A DNA stretch of 64,000 nucleotides from Mycobacterium sp. ACS4331 (GCF_001667265.1 NZ_LZHW01000103.1:1-64000); one strand, 5' to 3'. Positions 43,292 to 52,781 are shown, numbered from the stretch's first letter. Notes: generated by a model from the letters alone, not told the origin. Translations and numbers: made by a program.

Positions 43292-44008
43292 TCAGGCGAT
43301 GGGGTGCAGCGAGTCGAGTGCCTGCCGGTGGAGGCCTGCGGCGTCGCCCATGGCGGCCTGGATGGTCCGGTAGTACTGCGTCCCGATCCCCCGATTGCGC
43401 TTGAGCAGTTGCGGATTCTGCGCCAGGGTCGCCGCCTGCACATGGTCGCCGGTGATGCCGTGCTTGCGGTACGCCTCGAGGAACCGGGCGATGAAACGGG
43501 TGATCGCAGAGTTCGGATCCTGACGTTCGGCGACGGTGCCGAAGCTGGCCTTCTCCTGGAACAGTCCGATGACCTCGTCGGCGGCAGTCCCGCGACCTCC
43601 GTAGGCCTGCACCCCGCCCGACACCGCCGGACGGAAGCTGGACTCGATCTTGGCGGTGGCGATGACAGTGATGATCTGGTCGTCGTTCAACCCCGCGTGC
43701 CGGCCGTGGCTGACGATGGCCTTCACGATGTCGTGGGCGCTGGAGTCCTTGGTCACAACGACCGGTGGGCGGACCGCGACCACCGGTGCGGCGGCGACGA
43801 CCGCCGGCTTCTCATCCGCGACGGCGTCGGGTGTCATGTCCGCGGCGTCGGCCGAACGGTGCTCCACGGCGACCTCCGCATGCCGGTGCGTCGGCGACAA
43901 GAGCACCGACGTGCCGCCGACACCGGAGACCACGAGAAGGGTCGCGACGAATGTTGTCGCGTGCCTGTGGCGACGGAACATCTTCATGGGGCGGCCGGTT
44001 TTCGGCAT
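43292..44008 (-). CDS. Secreted or membrane-anchored lysozyme-like (transglycosylase-type) protein
   Basis: A 238-aa protein. A basic start and a hydrophobic helix (about residues 19-40, ATTFVATLLVVSGVGGTSVLL) form an uncleaved or cleaved signal. A low-complexity Ala/Val-rich linker (about 45-85) follows. The C-terminal ~145 residues look like a lysozyme/transglycosylase fold, with the candidate catalytic glutamate in TAKIESSF, followed by GLFQEKASFGT and QYYRTIQAA. It would cut or bind peptidoglycan outside the membrane. The ATG at 44008 has an AGCAGGA site. It is convergent with the SDR gene. Confidence 0.8.
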   Translation of the reverse strand: MPKTGRPMKMFRRHRHATTFVATLLVVSGVGGTSVLLSPTHRHAEVAVEHRSADAADMTPDAVADEKPAVVAAAPVVAVRPPVVVTKDSSAHDIVKAIVSHGRHAGLNDDQIITVIATAKIESSFRPAVSGGVQAYGGRGTAADEVIGLFQEKASFGTVAERQDPNSAITRFIARFLEAYRKHGITGDHVQAATLAQNPQLLKRNRGIGTQYYRTIQAAMGDAAGLHRQALDSLHPIA

Positions 44009-44911
44009 GGTCCTGCTCACTTCTCTGCATGTTGAATATGCGGGGCCGGGTCGGACACGGCCCCTCCCCTCGGTGGCGAACGAAGGCAGCGGGCAACTGC
44101 CGACATTTGGGCAGCCGCGAGCACGGCGTAGCCAGGCCGGGAGGTTTGCTGTATGTGTCAGGGTGCAGACGACCTCACGTCGATCCGACGCTGACATATT
44201 GTGCGTGTGGCGACCGACTCATCTGTTGCCACACTGTGATTTCGGCCATTGAACTGGCCATAACCCGAGTCATGGGGGTTGTTAGCACTGTATGCGATTC
44301 TCCGCGATGGGCAAAATCCAGTGGTCTACACGGCGGGCGGCACTTCGTCGCGACCTCGATCTGCGCCGTCAAAGAATTAGCTGACAAACGGTGGTCGGAG
44401 GCGGGGCAGAATTCTGGACGTTCCGGCCGCGGTGGTCGCCCACGTCGCCCGCCACCTCGGGTTGTTGGCCGGTCGGACGGCGTACCGCCGCTTCCCCATC
44501 GCCGACACACTGCTCAGCGCAAGCGCTGTGTGTGAGGCGGACGGGTTCGTCCACCAGAGGTTGATATACCAACGTTCACCTCCGTGCGTGAGGTACCAGC
44601 GATGTCCGGGTTGGCATGAAAGGCGCACTGCCACAAACACTTCTGAGTCACGCGCCACTGCAGTAGGCCGTGGCCGGCAGCGGCCAGCGGCATCATGACC
44701 TTGCGGCACTCGTAGCGCGTTCGGGTGCGCCGTGGAGAAGCACAGATCGCGCGCTGAGGTTATGTAGTGCCCCTGTCTGTGTGCAGGCCTGTCCGCGGCG
44801 AGTACCGTTCGTCGTCGCCCGCCAACTCGAACACGGGTTGTCACCTGAACTGGCGGTTCGACAGTCGCGGCCCGACTACCCCGCACGCCTCACCAGGGTG
44901 GACACTATGGC
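44009..44911. other. About 900 bp without a supportable gene
   Basis: This is the long upstream side of the lysozyme-like gene and of yaeQ. Open frames here on both strands show no family motif and no convincing start. Part of it (44100-44400) is less GC-rich and may hold the lysozyme-like gene's promoter and leader. I looked for a structured leader such as a ydaO-type riboswitch, which precedes some rpf genes, but could not match one. Confidence 0.55.
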
Positions 44912-45463
44912 GTGGCCCTTTCTGCAACGGTGTTCAAAGTCGAACTCGGCGTCTCCGATGTCGATCACGGGTACTACGCTGACCACGCACTGACAGTGGC
45001 CCGTCATCCCAGCGAGACCGATGAGCGGATGGTGGTGCGGTTGTTGGCGTTTGGGCTGCGTGCACACCGGCTCAGCGACGTCGACGGCGAGCTGACGTTC
45101 GGGGCGGGCCTGTCCACCCCCGGCGTACCGGACGTGGCGCTCGCGGACTACACGGGCCGGATCCTGGAGTGGATCATCGTTGGCCAGCCCGATGAACGGG
45201 CCTTGGGCAAGGCGGTCAGCCAGGCCGACCAGGTACTGCTGTTCCCCTTCGCCGCCGGCGTGCCCACCTGGTGGCGCACCGTGGGACCCAAAGTGGCGAG
45301 GCTGCCGAATCTGTCCGTCGTGCAGATCCCGCATGCGCCGGTGCAGCAACTGGCCCAGACTGTCGATCGGCGGGTCTCGGCACAGGTCATGGTGATGGAA
45401 GGTCAGGTGACGATGACGGTGGGCGGTGTCGACGCCACCTTCACCCCCGAGCCATTGGAATAG
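44912..45463 (+). CDS. yaeQ: YaeQ family protein
   Basis: A 183-aa protein that matches the YaeQ family over its whole length. It starts with ALSATVFKVELGVSD, then YYADHALTVARHPSETDERMVVRLLAFGL and IGQPDERALGKA-type segments. The family has a PD-(D/E)xK nuclease-like fold. A role in transcription elongation was once proposed for the enterobacterial member, but its function is unsettled. The start is a GTG at 44912. It is a single gene in a fairly empty region. Confidence 0.92.
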   Translation: MALSATVFKVELGVSDVDHGYYADHALTVARHPSETDERMVVRLLAFGLRAHRLSDVDGELTFGAGLSTPGVPDVALADYTGRILEWIIVGQPDERALGKAVSQADQVLLFPFAAGVPTWWRTVGPKVARLPNLSVVQIPHAPVQQLAQTVDRRVSAQVMVMEGQVTMTVGGVDATFTPEPLE

Positions 45464-45586
45464 ACGTCAGAGCCCGAGGCGGTTGATTCCGCCAGCCGCC
45501 CAAGACTTTTCCGTGCGCAGCCGCAGACCGGCAGCCGCGTCCTGTCCGACGGCAAGATGGATCCGTTCGCATCGTAGGCTCACCGC

Positions 45587-45796
45587 ATGCACAACGTGAC
45601 TCTGGCCAGCGCCGCGGCAACGGCGACGCTCACTGTGGGACTTGCGGCCTATGCGGCGTTGATTCTCGCCGGCATCGCGGTGGCGATCCACGGTGCTCGA
45701 CGGCACCAACGACGCCGGGCGATCGCAGCCGCGGTGATGGTCGGGGTGCTGACCCTGTGCGGGCTGGTCATCGCGATCGTCAGCAGCGTCGTGTGA
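45587..45796 (+). CDS. Small membrane protein, hypothetical
   Basis: A 69-aa protein predicted to have two membrane helices (about 8-33 and 46-68) with a basic loop between them (HGARRHQRRR). A TANNNT element (TAGGCT) ends 7 nt before the ATG, which fits a leaderless transcript. I know no family for it. Confidence 0.5.
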   Translation: MHNVTLASAAATATLTVGLAAYAALILAGIAVAIHGARRHQRRRAIAAAVMVGVLTLCGLVIAIVSSVV

Positions 45797-45837
45797 ACCC
45801 GCCTCTCCCCTGTCTCGGTCCACCTGATTCAGATGCA

Positions 45838-46530
45838 TCACCCGAGCCGTCGGGTACGCCATCGTGACAGATCCGCGTCCAGCACCGCGGGATCACGTTC
45901 GGGAAACACCTCTCCGGTGATCTCCAACTGCCGGATGCGCTCGAGGTGAAATCCGCGGATGCCCTCACGCAGCCGACACCACCCCACGAACATCCACGAA
46001 TCCCCGCCACGCAGCAGGCCCATCGCCTCCACCTCACGGCTGGTGTGGGTTTCGCCGTCCTCGGAGGTGTAGTCCAACCGCAGGACACGGCGCGCGGCGA
46101 TCGCCTCCGGAATCAGCGAGACCGCCGCTTCCGACGGCGAGTCGGCGTCGATGACGAACATCGACGCCAACGCCTCATCGACCGGCGCCAGCTGATCCTC
46201 GCGGCTGATCGCGAGAATCTTCGCCCGCGCCCTCCGCGCGGCCGCACCATAGGGCGAGGTCTCCAGCAGACCCAGTCCCGCGAGCACCGCCAGTGACTCC
46301 GGCACTGTGAGATTCAGCGGCGGCAGGGAATGTTCCCGCAGTATCGAATACCCTCCGGACACTCCGTGCTCGGCATAGATCGGGACGCCCGCCAGCTGGA
46401 GCGACTGGATGTCCCGCTCGATCGTGCGCTTGGACACCCCGAACTCCTCGGAGAGCCGAGCTGCCGACAGCGGCCGGCGTGCTCCCCGCAGCAGATCCAC
46501 CAGCGCGTACATCCGCTCGGCTCTCCTCAT
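45838..46530 (-). CDS. WYL-domain (YafY-like) transcriptional regulator
   Basis: A 230-aa regulator. The DeoR-type winged helix at the N-terminus reads LSAARLSEEFGVSKRTIERDIQSLQLAGVPIYAEHG (about 21-57). The WYL ligand-binding domain (about 140-200) contains RRVLRLDYTSEDGE and SWMFVGWCRLREGIRGFHLERI. It lies 19 bp downstream of a SnoaL-like gene on the same strand, so the two are probably one operon. Confidence 0.92.
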   Translation of the reverse strand: MRRAERMYALVDLLRGARRPLSAARLSEEFGVSKRTIERDIQSLQLAGVPIYAEHGVSGGYSILREHSLPPLNLTVPESLAVLAGLGLLETSPYGAAARRARAKILAISREDQLAPVDEALASMFVIDADSPSEAAVSLIPEAIAARRVLRLDYTSEDGETHTSREVEAMGLLRGGDSWMFVGWCRLREGIRGFHLERIRQLEITGEVFPERDPAVLDADLSRWRTRRLG

Positions 46531-46549
46531 GAAAGGAAGTCTCCAGGCC

Positions 46550-46954
46550 TCAGGTTCGGTGCGGGCGCGTTCCGTTCACTGACCAGACCTCGCGGATCAG
46601 CCCGTCCTCGGTGAAGTCGAAGACATCGATCCCGCCCGCAACGACCTCCCCGGCGTGCAGGTTCCACAGCATCCGCCCGTGCGCGCCGTCCACGGACCTC
46701 GTGACCTCGATGAAGACCACATCGGGATGCCGCTCGCGGTACCGAGCCAGGAACCGAGCGAAACTGTCCGCGCCGAGCACGTCGTCGCCCGGGTTCGACC
46801 CATCCGGCTCGGAGATCAGGAAGTGAATCCGGAAGTCCTCACTGCAGATTCGACGCGCGATCGCACTGTCGGTGTTCCACATCTCCAGCCACACCGCGAG
46901 CGCCGCATCCGCGGCAGCCCCGTTCGTGTGCACCATGTTCGCGTTATCGGTCAT
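46550..46954 (-). CDS. SnoaL/NTF2-like protein
   Basis: A 134-aa alpha+beta barrel protein of the SnoaL/NTF2 superfamily. WLEMWNTDSAIARRICSEDFRIHFL is the N-terminal helical cap, and DVFDFTEDGLIREVWSVNG is the typical last strands. Such proteins are isomerases, hydrolases or binders, and no catalytic set is clear here. The long upstream frame is a shadow, and ATG 46954 is the likely start. It is followed by the WYL regulator. Confidence 0.82.
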   Translation of the reverse strand: MTDNANMVHTNGAAADAALAVWLEMWNTDSAIARRICSEDFRIHFLISEPDGSNPGDDVLGADSFARFLARYRERHPDVVFIEVTRSVDGAHGRMLWNLHAGEVVAGGIDVFDFTEDGLIREVWSVNGTRPHRT

Positions 46955-47185
46955 GACACCAGCCTCAGACACGGCTGCGACAACGGTATGTCGGTGTTTG
47001 AGTGCAGAGTTTGAGGGGCACGACAGAACGCGCAGTTCGCCGCATCCGGCACCGAACCCCAACCCGATCACGGCCGCTGGCGCTCGATGTCACCGACGAA
47101 TCTCGGTTCGTGCTGCACATGCCGAAGACCACTTCTATACTGCAACCGCCGGACGCTCGGACCCCCACGCGCAGATGGGAAAGCC

Positions 47186-48178
47186 ATGCCGCACACACCG
47201 TCCTCCTCGGCGCTGCCACCACCGATCGCTCCCTATCTCGAACCCGAAGCGCAGGCGCTGGCGGATGCGACGTCTCCGCACCCGCGAATCTACGAGGTCC
47301 CGCCGGAACAGGGGCGCTCGCTCCTCGTCGAGTTGCAGACCGACCCGAGCGTCCCGCGGCCCGAGGTCGACGAGGAATGGGTCGACATCGATGCCGGCGA
47401 ATGGGGCACGGTCCGTACTCGCATCATCCGGCCGCGCGGAACCAGCGGTCCACTGCCCGTGCTGATCTATATCCACGGCGCGGGATGGGTTTTCGGTGAC
47501 GACGTGACCCACGACCGGCTCTTCCGCGAACTGACCGTGGGAGCGGGTGCGATCGGCGTGTTCCCGTTGTACGACCGCGCACCCGAGTACCGGTACCCCA
47601 CCCAGATCGAACAGAACTACGCCGTGGGCCAGTGGATCGTGCAGAACGGTTCGGAGCACGGCATGGACGCCAGTCGCATCGCCGTCAGCGGCGATTCGGT
47701 CGGTGGGTGCATGTCCGCAGTCTTCACCCTGATGAACAAAGACCGTGGCGGCATCGACCTCAAGGCCCAGGCGCTGCTGTATCCGGTGACCAACGCCGAC
47801 TTCGACACTCCCTCCTACCTTCAGTTCGCCGACGGCTACTACCTGACCCGCGAGGGCATGCAGTGGTTCTGGGACGCCTACACCTCCGACCCGGCGCAGC
47901 GCACGCAGAGGTACGCGGCGCCGCTGCAGGCGAGCATCGATGAGCTCGCGGGTCTTCCGCCGACGCTCGTCATCACCGACGAGGCCGATGTGCTGCGCGA
48001 CGAGGGCGAGCTGTTCGCGAACAAGCTCAGGGAAGCCGGGAACGACGTCACCTCGGTCCGGGTTGCGGGCATGGTGCACGATTTCCTCATGCTCGACAGT
48101 CTGCGAAACACCAAGGCGGCCAACGTCGCCCGCAAGCTGACGATCGACTTCCTGCGTGACGCCTTGAGCAGCGGCTGA
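47186..48178 (+). CDS. Alpha/beta hydrolase, hormone-sensitive-lipase-like esterase
   Basis: A 330-aa esterase. The oxyanion motif is HGAGWVFG (the family's HGGGW with Gly to Ala). The nucleophile is in SGDSVGG, the acid in TDEADVLRDE and the histidine in AGMVHDFL, so the triad is complete. It is cytoplasmic and acts on medium or short acyl esters in known relatives. ATG 47186 follows GGGAAAG. It is convergent with the FAD-monooxygenase gene. Confidence 0.92.
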   Translation: MPHTPSSSALPPPIAPYLEPEAQALADATSPHPRIYEVPPEQGRSLLVELQTDPSVPRPEVDEEWVDIDAGEWGTVRTRIIRPRGTSGPLPVLIYIHGAGWVFGDDVTHDRLFRELTVGAGAIGVFPLYDRAPEYRYPTQIEQNYAVGQWIVQNGSEHGMDASRIAVSGDSVGGCMSAVFTLMNKDRGGIDLKAQALLYPVTNADFDTPSYLQFADGYYLTREGMQWFWDAYTSDPAQRTQRYAAPLQASIDELAGLPPTLVITDEADVLRDEGELFANKLREAGNDVTSVRVAGMVHDFLMLDSLRNTKAANVARKLTIDFLRDALSSG

Positions 48179-48256
48179 GCCGCGGTCGACGTCAGCTCTG
48201 GGCACTCCGACACCGGCCATCGCCTGCTAGTGGCGACCACGCGGCGGGCTGGATGT

Positions 48257-50257
48257 TCATGTCCCACTCGGTATCCGCATCCCCGGTGTGACGGTGATGG
48301 ACTGAACACGCCACCCCGCGGGAGTGCGGGTGTAGGTGAGGTCGGCGCCGAGGTAGGCGGTGCGGGGGTCGCCGTCGCCATCGGCGGCCACCCACATGAG
48401 CCAGGTGCCGGCGGCGGTGTCTCGATCGATGGTCAGTACGGGGTTGAGGAACGCGTGCATCGCGAAGGGCAGATGGGCCGTCGCATCGGGAAGCTCCGCG
48501 GCTATGGCGGCGGCGCCGACGGTGGGTGCTGCGCCCAGGCCGTCGAACACCGCGTCGGCGGCGAAGATCTGCGCAAACGCGCCCGGATTGATGCTCTTGC
48601 CGTTGTAGCCGCGATTGACGGCGTCGGCGTAGCGCATAGTGAGATCGATGAGCGCGAGGCGGTCACCATCATCTGATCGCGGTGCACAGGGCATGGCGCA
48701 GGTGGTGAGCGCGGCAGTGAGCGCTTCGGTGCGACTGGTCGGTGGAGTGGTGGCCCGCCAGGCGACATACCCGTCGGGGCGAATCAGAGACGCTCCCCCG
48801 CCGCGTATGCCGTAGGCCGCGGTGAAGGCGGGATGAATCTCGTCGTCGGGGCCGACGCAGACGACGTCAACGCCCACGCCGAGCTCGCGTTCGACGCTGC
48901 CGGCGGCGTCGCGCCATGCGTCGGAATCGGTGACGAGTGTCCAGCCGCGACCGAAATCATCAAGGGTGGAATGGTTTTCGGTGATCCACAGGTGTGGCGC
49001 TCGAGTACCGGGCTGCCCGGCCCACTGTTCTGGTGTCTGGGCGTCCGGCAGGTCCGGATCGGCGTCGGGCAGCGCCGCGGAGCGGTAGAGCGCTCCGAGT
49101 TCCATCGCAACGTCGCCGATGATGTCGGTCTCGGGCCGGGCCGTGTCGAGGTGGGCCTTGTAGTCGGCACGGGCGAAGATCTGGCGGTGACGGAGCCAGG
49201 CGATGGGGCGTCGCTCGCTGTCGTAGGTGTCCAGCAGCGTGGGCCGGCTGATCCCGCTGTGGGCGGCGGCGAGCTTCCAGGCCAGGTTGTGCGCATCCTC
49301 GATGCCGGTGTTGGCGCCGTAACCGCCACGGTTGGGCGGCAGCTGATGGGCGGCGTCGCCGACCAGGAAGACCCGTCCGCAGCTGAAGCGTTCAGCGATG
49401 AGCGCGGACAGTTCCCATCGCCCCGTCGTGATCAGATCGATGGCGAGATCGTTGATGCCGGTGGCGCGCCGGATGACTGCCCGTTGTTCATCAGGGGTGT
49501 AGTCGCGGTCGTCGGCGAGCATCAACACCCAGCGGCCGTCCTGGTAGGTGGTCAGGAAAGCGTTGAATCCGGACTGCTCGACCTCGAACTGCACCACACC
49601 GCGGCGCAGGAACTGCTCCAACGCGGGTGCGTGGAACAGGATGCTGCGTTGCACCGACAGCAGACCCCGTCCACTGCGGGTGAGGCCCAGGTGGCGCCGG
49701 ATGCCGCTGTCCGCGCCGTCAGCGGCGACCAGGTAGTCCGCTTTGACGCGGTACTCGCTGCCGTCGGAGCGCCTCTTCAGCGTGGCCGTCACGCCCTGTT
49801 CGTCGTGGTCGAACTCAACCAGTTCTGTCCCCAGACGAATGTCGGCGCCGAGTGCGACGGCACGGTCACGCAGCACCGGCTCCAATCGATCCTGCGCAAT
49901 GCCGACAGCATGCTCGGGAGAGAAGTCGTCGGGATTCGAGGACGCCGCCCCCGGGGGCGACCACGGGTACTCCTGGAACCACGGTCCGGCCAGGCTGTGC
50001 ACCCGCGCTCGGCGCGGCTTGGCACCCGGCGCGACGGGCGGAAGGTCCAGGTCGACGCTTCGGAACAGCTCCATCGTGCGCGTGGTGTATCCGATGGCTC
50101 GCGGGTGAATCGCACTCCCGGAATGCTTTTCCACGACGATCGTCGGAACACCGAGTGCCGCCAGGAAGACCCCCGCGCTGAGGCCGACAAGACTGCCACC
50201 GACCACCAGAACCGCGGTCGTGTCGACGGAGGTATCCGTCGTCGACGAAGAGACCAT
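48257..50257 (-). CDS. FAD-dependent aromatic monooxygenase fused to a SnoaL-like domain
   Basis: A 666-aa protein. The PHBH/TfdB-like hydroxylase part has the N-terminal FAD motif VVGGSLVGLSAGVFLA (about 18-33), the VAADGADSGIRRHLG strand, and the FAD ribityl motif RVFLVGDAAHQLPPNRGGYGANTGIEDAHNLAWKL (about 295). A thioredoxin-like module (about 390-520) completes the usual PheA/TfdB architecture. The last ~140 residues are an extra SnoaL/NTF2-like domain (IDLTMRYADAVNRGYNGKSINP onward). It is divergent from a TetR gene across an AT-rich 90-bp spacer. The substrate is probably a phenolic or polyketide-type aromatic. Confidence 0.92.
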   Translation of the reverse strand: MVSSSTTDTSVDTTAVLVVGGSLVGLSAGVFLAALGVPTIVVEKHSGSAIHPRAIGYTTRTMELFRSVDLDLPPVAPGAKPRRARVHSLAGPWFQEYPWSPPGAASSNPDDFSPEHAVGIAQDRLEPVLRDRAVALGADIRLGTELVEFDHDEQGVTATLKRRSDGSEYRVKADYLVAADGADSGIRRHLGLTRSGRGLLSVQRSILFHAPALEQFLRRGVVQFEVEQSGFNAFLTTYQDGRWVLMLADDRDYTPDEQRAVIRRATGINDLAIDLITTGRWELSALIAERFSCGRVFLVGDAAHQLPPNRGGYGANTGIEDAHNLAWKLAAAHSGISRPTLLDTYDSERRPIAWLRHRQIFARADYKAHLDTARPETDIIGDVAMELGALYRSAALPDADPDLPDAQTPEQWAGQPGTRAPHLWITENHSTLDDFGRGWTLVTDSDAWRDAAGSVERELGVGVDVVCVGPDDEIHPAFTAAYGIRGGGASLIRPDGYVAWRATTPPTSRTEALTAALTTCAMPCAPRSDDGDRLALIDLTMRYADAVNRGYNGKSINPGAFAQIFAADAVFDGLGAAPTVGAAAIAAELPDATAHLPFAMHAFLNPVLTIDRDTAAGTWLMWVAADGDGDPRTAYLGADLTYTRTPAGWRVQSITVTPGMRIPSGT

Positions 50258-50279
50258 GAGGCACCCCTTTCCATATCTT

Positions 50280-50306
50280 TAGTCGCTTAATATTTATAGT
50301 GAGTTA
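50280..50306. promoter_or_regulatory. AT-rich direct repeats between monooxygenase and TetR, possible operator
   Basis: TAGTCGCTTA (50280) and TAGTGAGTTA (50297) share TAGTNNNTTA and lie 17 bp apart in an AT-rich patch, unlike the GC-rich surroundings. TAGGGT at 50333 would serve as the TetR -10 element, 7 nt before ATG 50346. Confidence 0.4.
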
Positions 50307-50345
50307 CGATATAGGCGAGGGTGGGCTTTCGCTAGGGTGACGGTG

Positions 50346-50927
50346 ATGACAGAGACGCTCGGCAGACGAGAACGCAAGAATGCGGCGACGCGGCGTGCGC
50401 TCGCAGAGGCCGCCGAACGTCTCTTCCTGGCCAACGGTTACGACGCGGTGACGGTCAAAGACATCGCCGACGCGGCGGATGTCTCAGTGCCGACGTTGTT
50501 CAACCACGTCCCCGACGGCAAGCCGGCCGTGTTGTTCGACGACGGCGTCGAGCGGCGCGAACGCCTGCTCGCCGCGCTCAACGACCGGCCGGACGGCGTG
50601 TCGGCCATGGCGGCGCTGCGCGCGTTCATGGCCGGGCGCGGCCCGTTCAAGTCACGCCCGTCTCCCGAATTCCGCCGCCGTACCGAGCTGATCATGGGCA
50701 CACCAGCACTGCGGGAGTACTCGCGAAAACTCTGGATCCGGTGTGAGGAGCCGCTCGCCGAGGCGATCGCGGCCGAACTGGGCCGTCCGGCCCACGACGT
50801 CACAGCGCGGGCCGCCGCACGCTACATCCTGGAGATCCCGGAATTCGCCAGCGACCTGCCCGACCCACTTGCGGCCCTCAACGCGATCTTCGATCTGCTT
50901 GAGAACGGCCTTCCGGTTCCCGACTGA
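50346..50927 (+). CDS. TetR family transcriptional regulator
   Basis: A 193-aa TetR protein. The HTH is at about residues 29-52 (AVTVKDIADAADVSVPTLFNHVP), followed by a helical ligand domain. ATG 50346 fits a leaderless transcript. An in-frame GTG at 50337 is the alternative. It is divergent from the FAD monooxygenase gene and probably represses it. It is convergent with the next operon. Confidence 0.9.
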   Translation: MTETLGRRERKNAATRRALAEAAERLFLANGYDAVTVKDIADAADVSVPTLFNHVPDGKPAVLFDDGVERRERLLAALNDRPDGVSAMAALRAFMAGRGPFKSRPSPEFRRRTELIMGTPALREYSRKLWIRCEEPLAEAIAAELGRPAHDVTARAAARYILEIPEFASDLPDPLAALNAIFDLLENGLPVPD

Positions 50928-50978
50928 ACCACCGCCCGTGACGTTCCGGCCACCGCGCCCCCACGACGACCGGACGCG

Positions 50979-51989
50979 CTACGGGAAGGTGACCACCACC
51001 TTGTCGGCCGCTCCCGGAGTGCCGGCCAGCTGCAGCGCACGCTCGACCTCGTCGAACGGGACGGTGTGGCTGACGATCACCGCGTACTTCTCCCAGTTCT
51101 CGACGAGATCCTTGGTGACCTCGAAGATCTCGTCGGGATAGCCCATGGATCCGACGATGGTGATCTCGTTGCTCATGATGTTGACGAGATCAACGGGCAC
51201 CTGCTCCTTGTGGACGGCGACGATGCCGAGGGTCGCACGCCTTTTCGCCGCCGACAGCGCGGCGGTCACAACGGCGGGTACACCGGCTGCGTCCAGGTAG
51301 ATGTCAGTGCCCGCCTTGCCGGGCCACATCGCTTCGCCCTCACCGTGCAGATCGATGAGGCGTTGGACGACGTCTTCTTCCGCGGAGTTGATGACGGCAT
51401 CGGCGCCGATCTGCAGCGCCTTGTCCAGCCGTCCCGGGAGGATGTCGACCACAGCCACATGGCCGGCGCCGAGGGACTTGAACGCCAAGGCCGCTCCCAA
51501 CCCCACCGGGCCGGCTCCGAACACCACGACTTTGTCCCCAGGCTTGGGACTGCATTGGTTGGCACCGTGCCTGGCGACCGCCATGGGTTCGTTCAGTGCG
51601 GCGACTTCCCAGGGGATGTGATCGGGAATGACCTCCAGCGAGACACCGCGGACCGCGTTCTCGATCAACAGGAAGTCGGCCAATGCACCGGCGGCTCCCC
51701 CATTGCCGATGATTCCGCTCGGTGCGGCCATCGGGTTGATGACCACGTGGTCACCCACGCTGACACCGGTGACGGCCGCACCGACCTGCACCACTTCCCC
51801 GGCGGGTTCATGGCCCAGCGGTGTACATCCCTGACGCGGCGGAATTCCGCCGATGGTGATGTAGAAGGCGTCTGAGCCGCAGATTCCGCATGCGCGCATC
51901 CGCACCAGGACGTCTGCCGGTCCCGGCTGCGGCCGGTCGACGTCGAGCAGTTCGGTCGTGCCGGGACCGGTGACCGTCGAAACCTTCAC
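50979..51989 (-). CDS. Zinc-dependent alcohol dehydrogenase without the structural zinc lobe
   Basis: A 336-aa MDR-family dehydrogenase. The catalytic zinc ligands are C37 (CGICGSD) and H60-E61 (GHEPAG), and the NAD motif GAGPVGLG lies at about 158-165. The four-cysteine structural-zinc lobe of classical ADHs is absent: that region reads NPMAAPSGIIGNGGAAGAL. It ends the six-gene operon (37 bp after the SDR). Relatives without the lobe include threonine- or sorbitol-type and other polyol dehydrogenases. The substrate is unknown. Confidence 0.9.
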   Translation of the reverse strand: MKVSTVTGPGTTELLDVDRPQPGPADVLVRMRACGICGSDAFYITIGGIPPRQGCTPLGHEPAGEVVQVGAAVTGVSVGDHVVINPMAAPSGIIGNGGAAGALADFLLIENAVRGVSLEVIPDHIPWEVAALNEPMAVARHGANQCSPKPGDKVVVFGAGPVGLGAALAFKSLGAGHVAVVDILPGRLDKALQIGADAVINSAEEDVVQRLIDLHGEGEAMWPGKAGTDIYLDAAGVPAVVTAALSAAKRRATLGIVAVHKEQVPVDLVNIMSNEITIVGSMGYPDEIFEVTKDLVENWEKYAVIVSHTVPFDEVERALQLAGTPGAADKVVVTFP

Positions 51990-52026
51990 GTTCTGATCCT
52001 TCCGGAGGGGTTGCGTGCTGTCACCA

Positions 52027-52779
52027 TCAGCTGCCGAGCATCACCAGACCGCCGTCGACGGCGATCAGCTGACCCGTGATGAACTGGGCGCCGGGACTGC
52101 TGAGAAACACCAGGACCGGGCCGATATCGCGCAGCGGGTCGCCCAGGGCACCTCCGAGCGGAATGGACTGTGCCAGTTGTTGCTCCAGGAACGGCGCTGC
52201 CTCCGGACCGAGGAAGTCACGCAGTCGCTGGGCGCCGGGGGTGTCCACGGCGGGTGCCAGCGCATTGGCGGTGACGTGATCGGAGGCCCACGCCCTGGCC
52301 GCCGAGCGCGTCCAGGCCGCCACAGCCGCTTTGGCGGCGGCGTAACCGGCGGCCAGTGGGCTGCCCATCACGGCTTCCGCCGAGCCGAAGTTGATGATCT
52401 GCCCGCCCCCGGAGCTCTTCATGAGCCGGTACGCCGCCTGGTTGGTCAACACCGTCGAGGTGAAGTTGGTGGCCAGCACCGTATCCAGATCGGCCAGGTC
52501 GATCTGGCCGGGAATGCCCGGCTTCCACGCGCCGGCGGCGTGAATGAGGACATCGATTCCGCCCCAACGATTCTGAACCGTCGCGAAGAGCTGCTCGACG
52601 CTCTCCGGGTCGGTGACGTCGCACGCCACCCAGTCCCCACCGTCATCGGCCGGCGGCTGTTGGTGGAAGGTGGCCAAGACCTGCGCGCCCGCCGCGGTCA
52701 GGGCACTGACCGCGGCAGCGCCGATACCGGTGGCCGCACCGGTCACCACGACGCGGCGACCATCCAATGAGTCCCCCAT
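52027..52779 (-). CDS. Short-chain dehydrogenase/reductase
   Basis: A 250-aa classical SDR. VTGAATGIGAA, a middle HAAGAW in place of NNAG, FGSAEAV with the catalytic serine, then YAAAK, and the C-terminal GQLIAVDGG all fit. It starts 2 nt after the VOC gene stop and belongs to the six-gene operon. It probably oxidises a hydroxyl group of the pathway substrate, with NAD the likely cofactor. Confidence 0.92.
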   Translation of the reverse strand: MGDSLDGRRVVVTGAATGIGAAAVSALTAAGAQVLATFHQQPPADDGGDWVACDVTDPESVEQLFATVQNRWGGIDVLIHAAGAWKPGIPGQIDLADLDTVLATNFTSTVLTNQAAYRLMKSSGGGQIINFGSAEAVMGSPLAAGYAAAKAAVAAWTRSAARAWASDHVTANALAPAVDTPGAQRLRDFLGPEAAPFLEQQLAQSIPLGGALGDPLRDIGPVLVFLSSPGAQFITGQLIAVDGGLVMLGS

Positions 52780-52781
52780 GA

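Noticed and set aside
44009..44310. Possible ydaO-type (c-di-AMP) riboswitch upstream of the lysozyme-like gene
   Set aside because: Some actinobacterial cell-wall genes carry one, but I could not align the conserved core. A covariance-model search would decide.
44408..44560. Short frame with RILDVPAAVVAHVARHLG, faintly like the N-terminus of Tn3-type transposases
   Set aside because: The similarity is short, no inverted repeats or catalytic domain follow, and the frame closes soon after.
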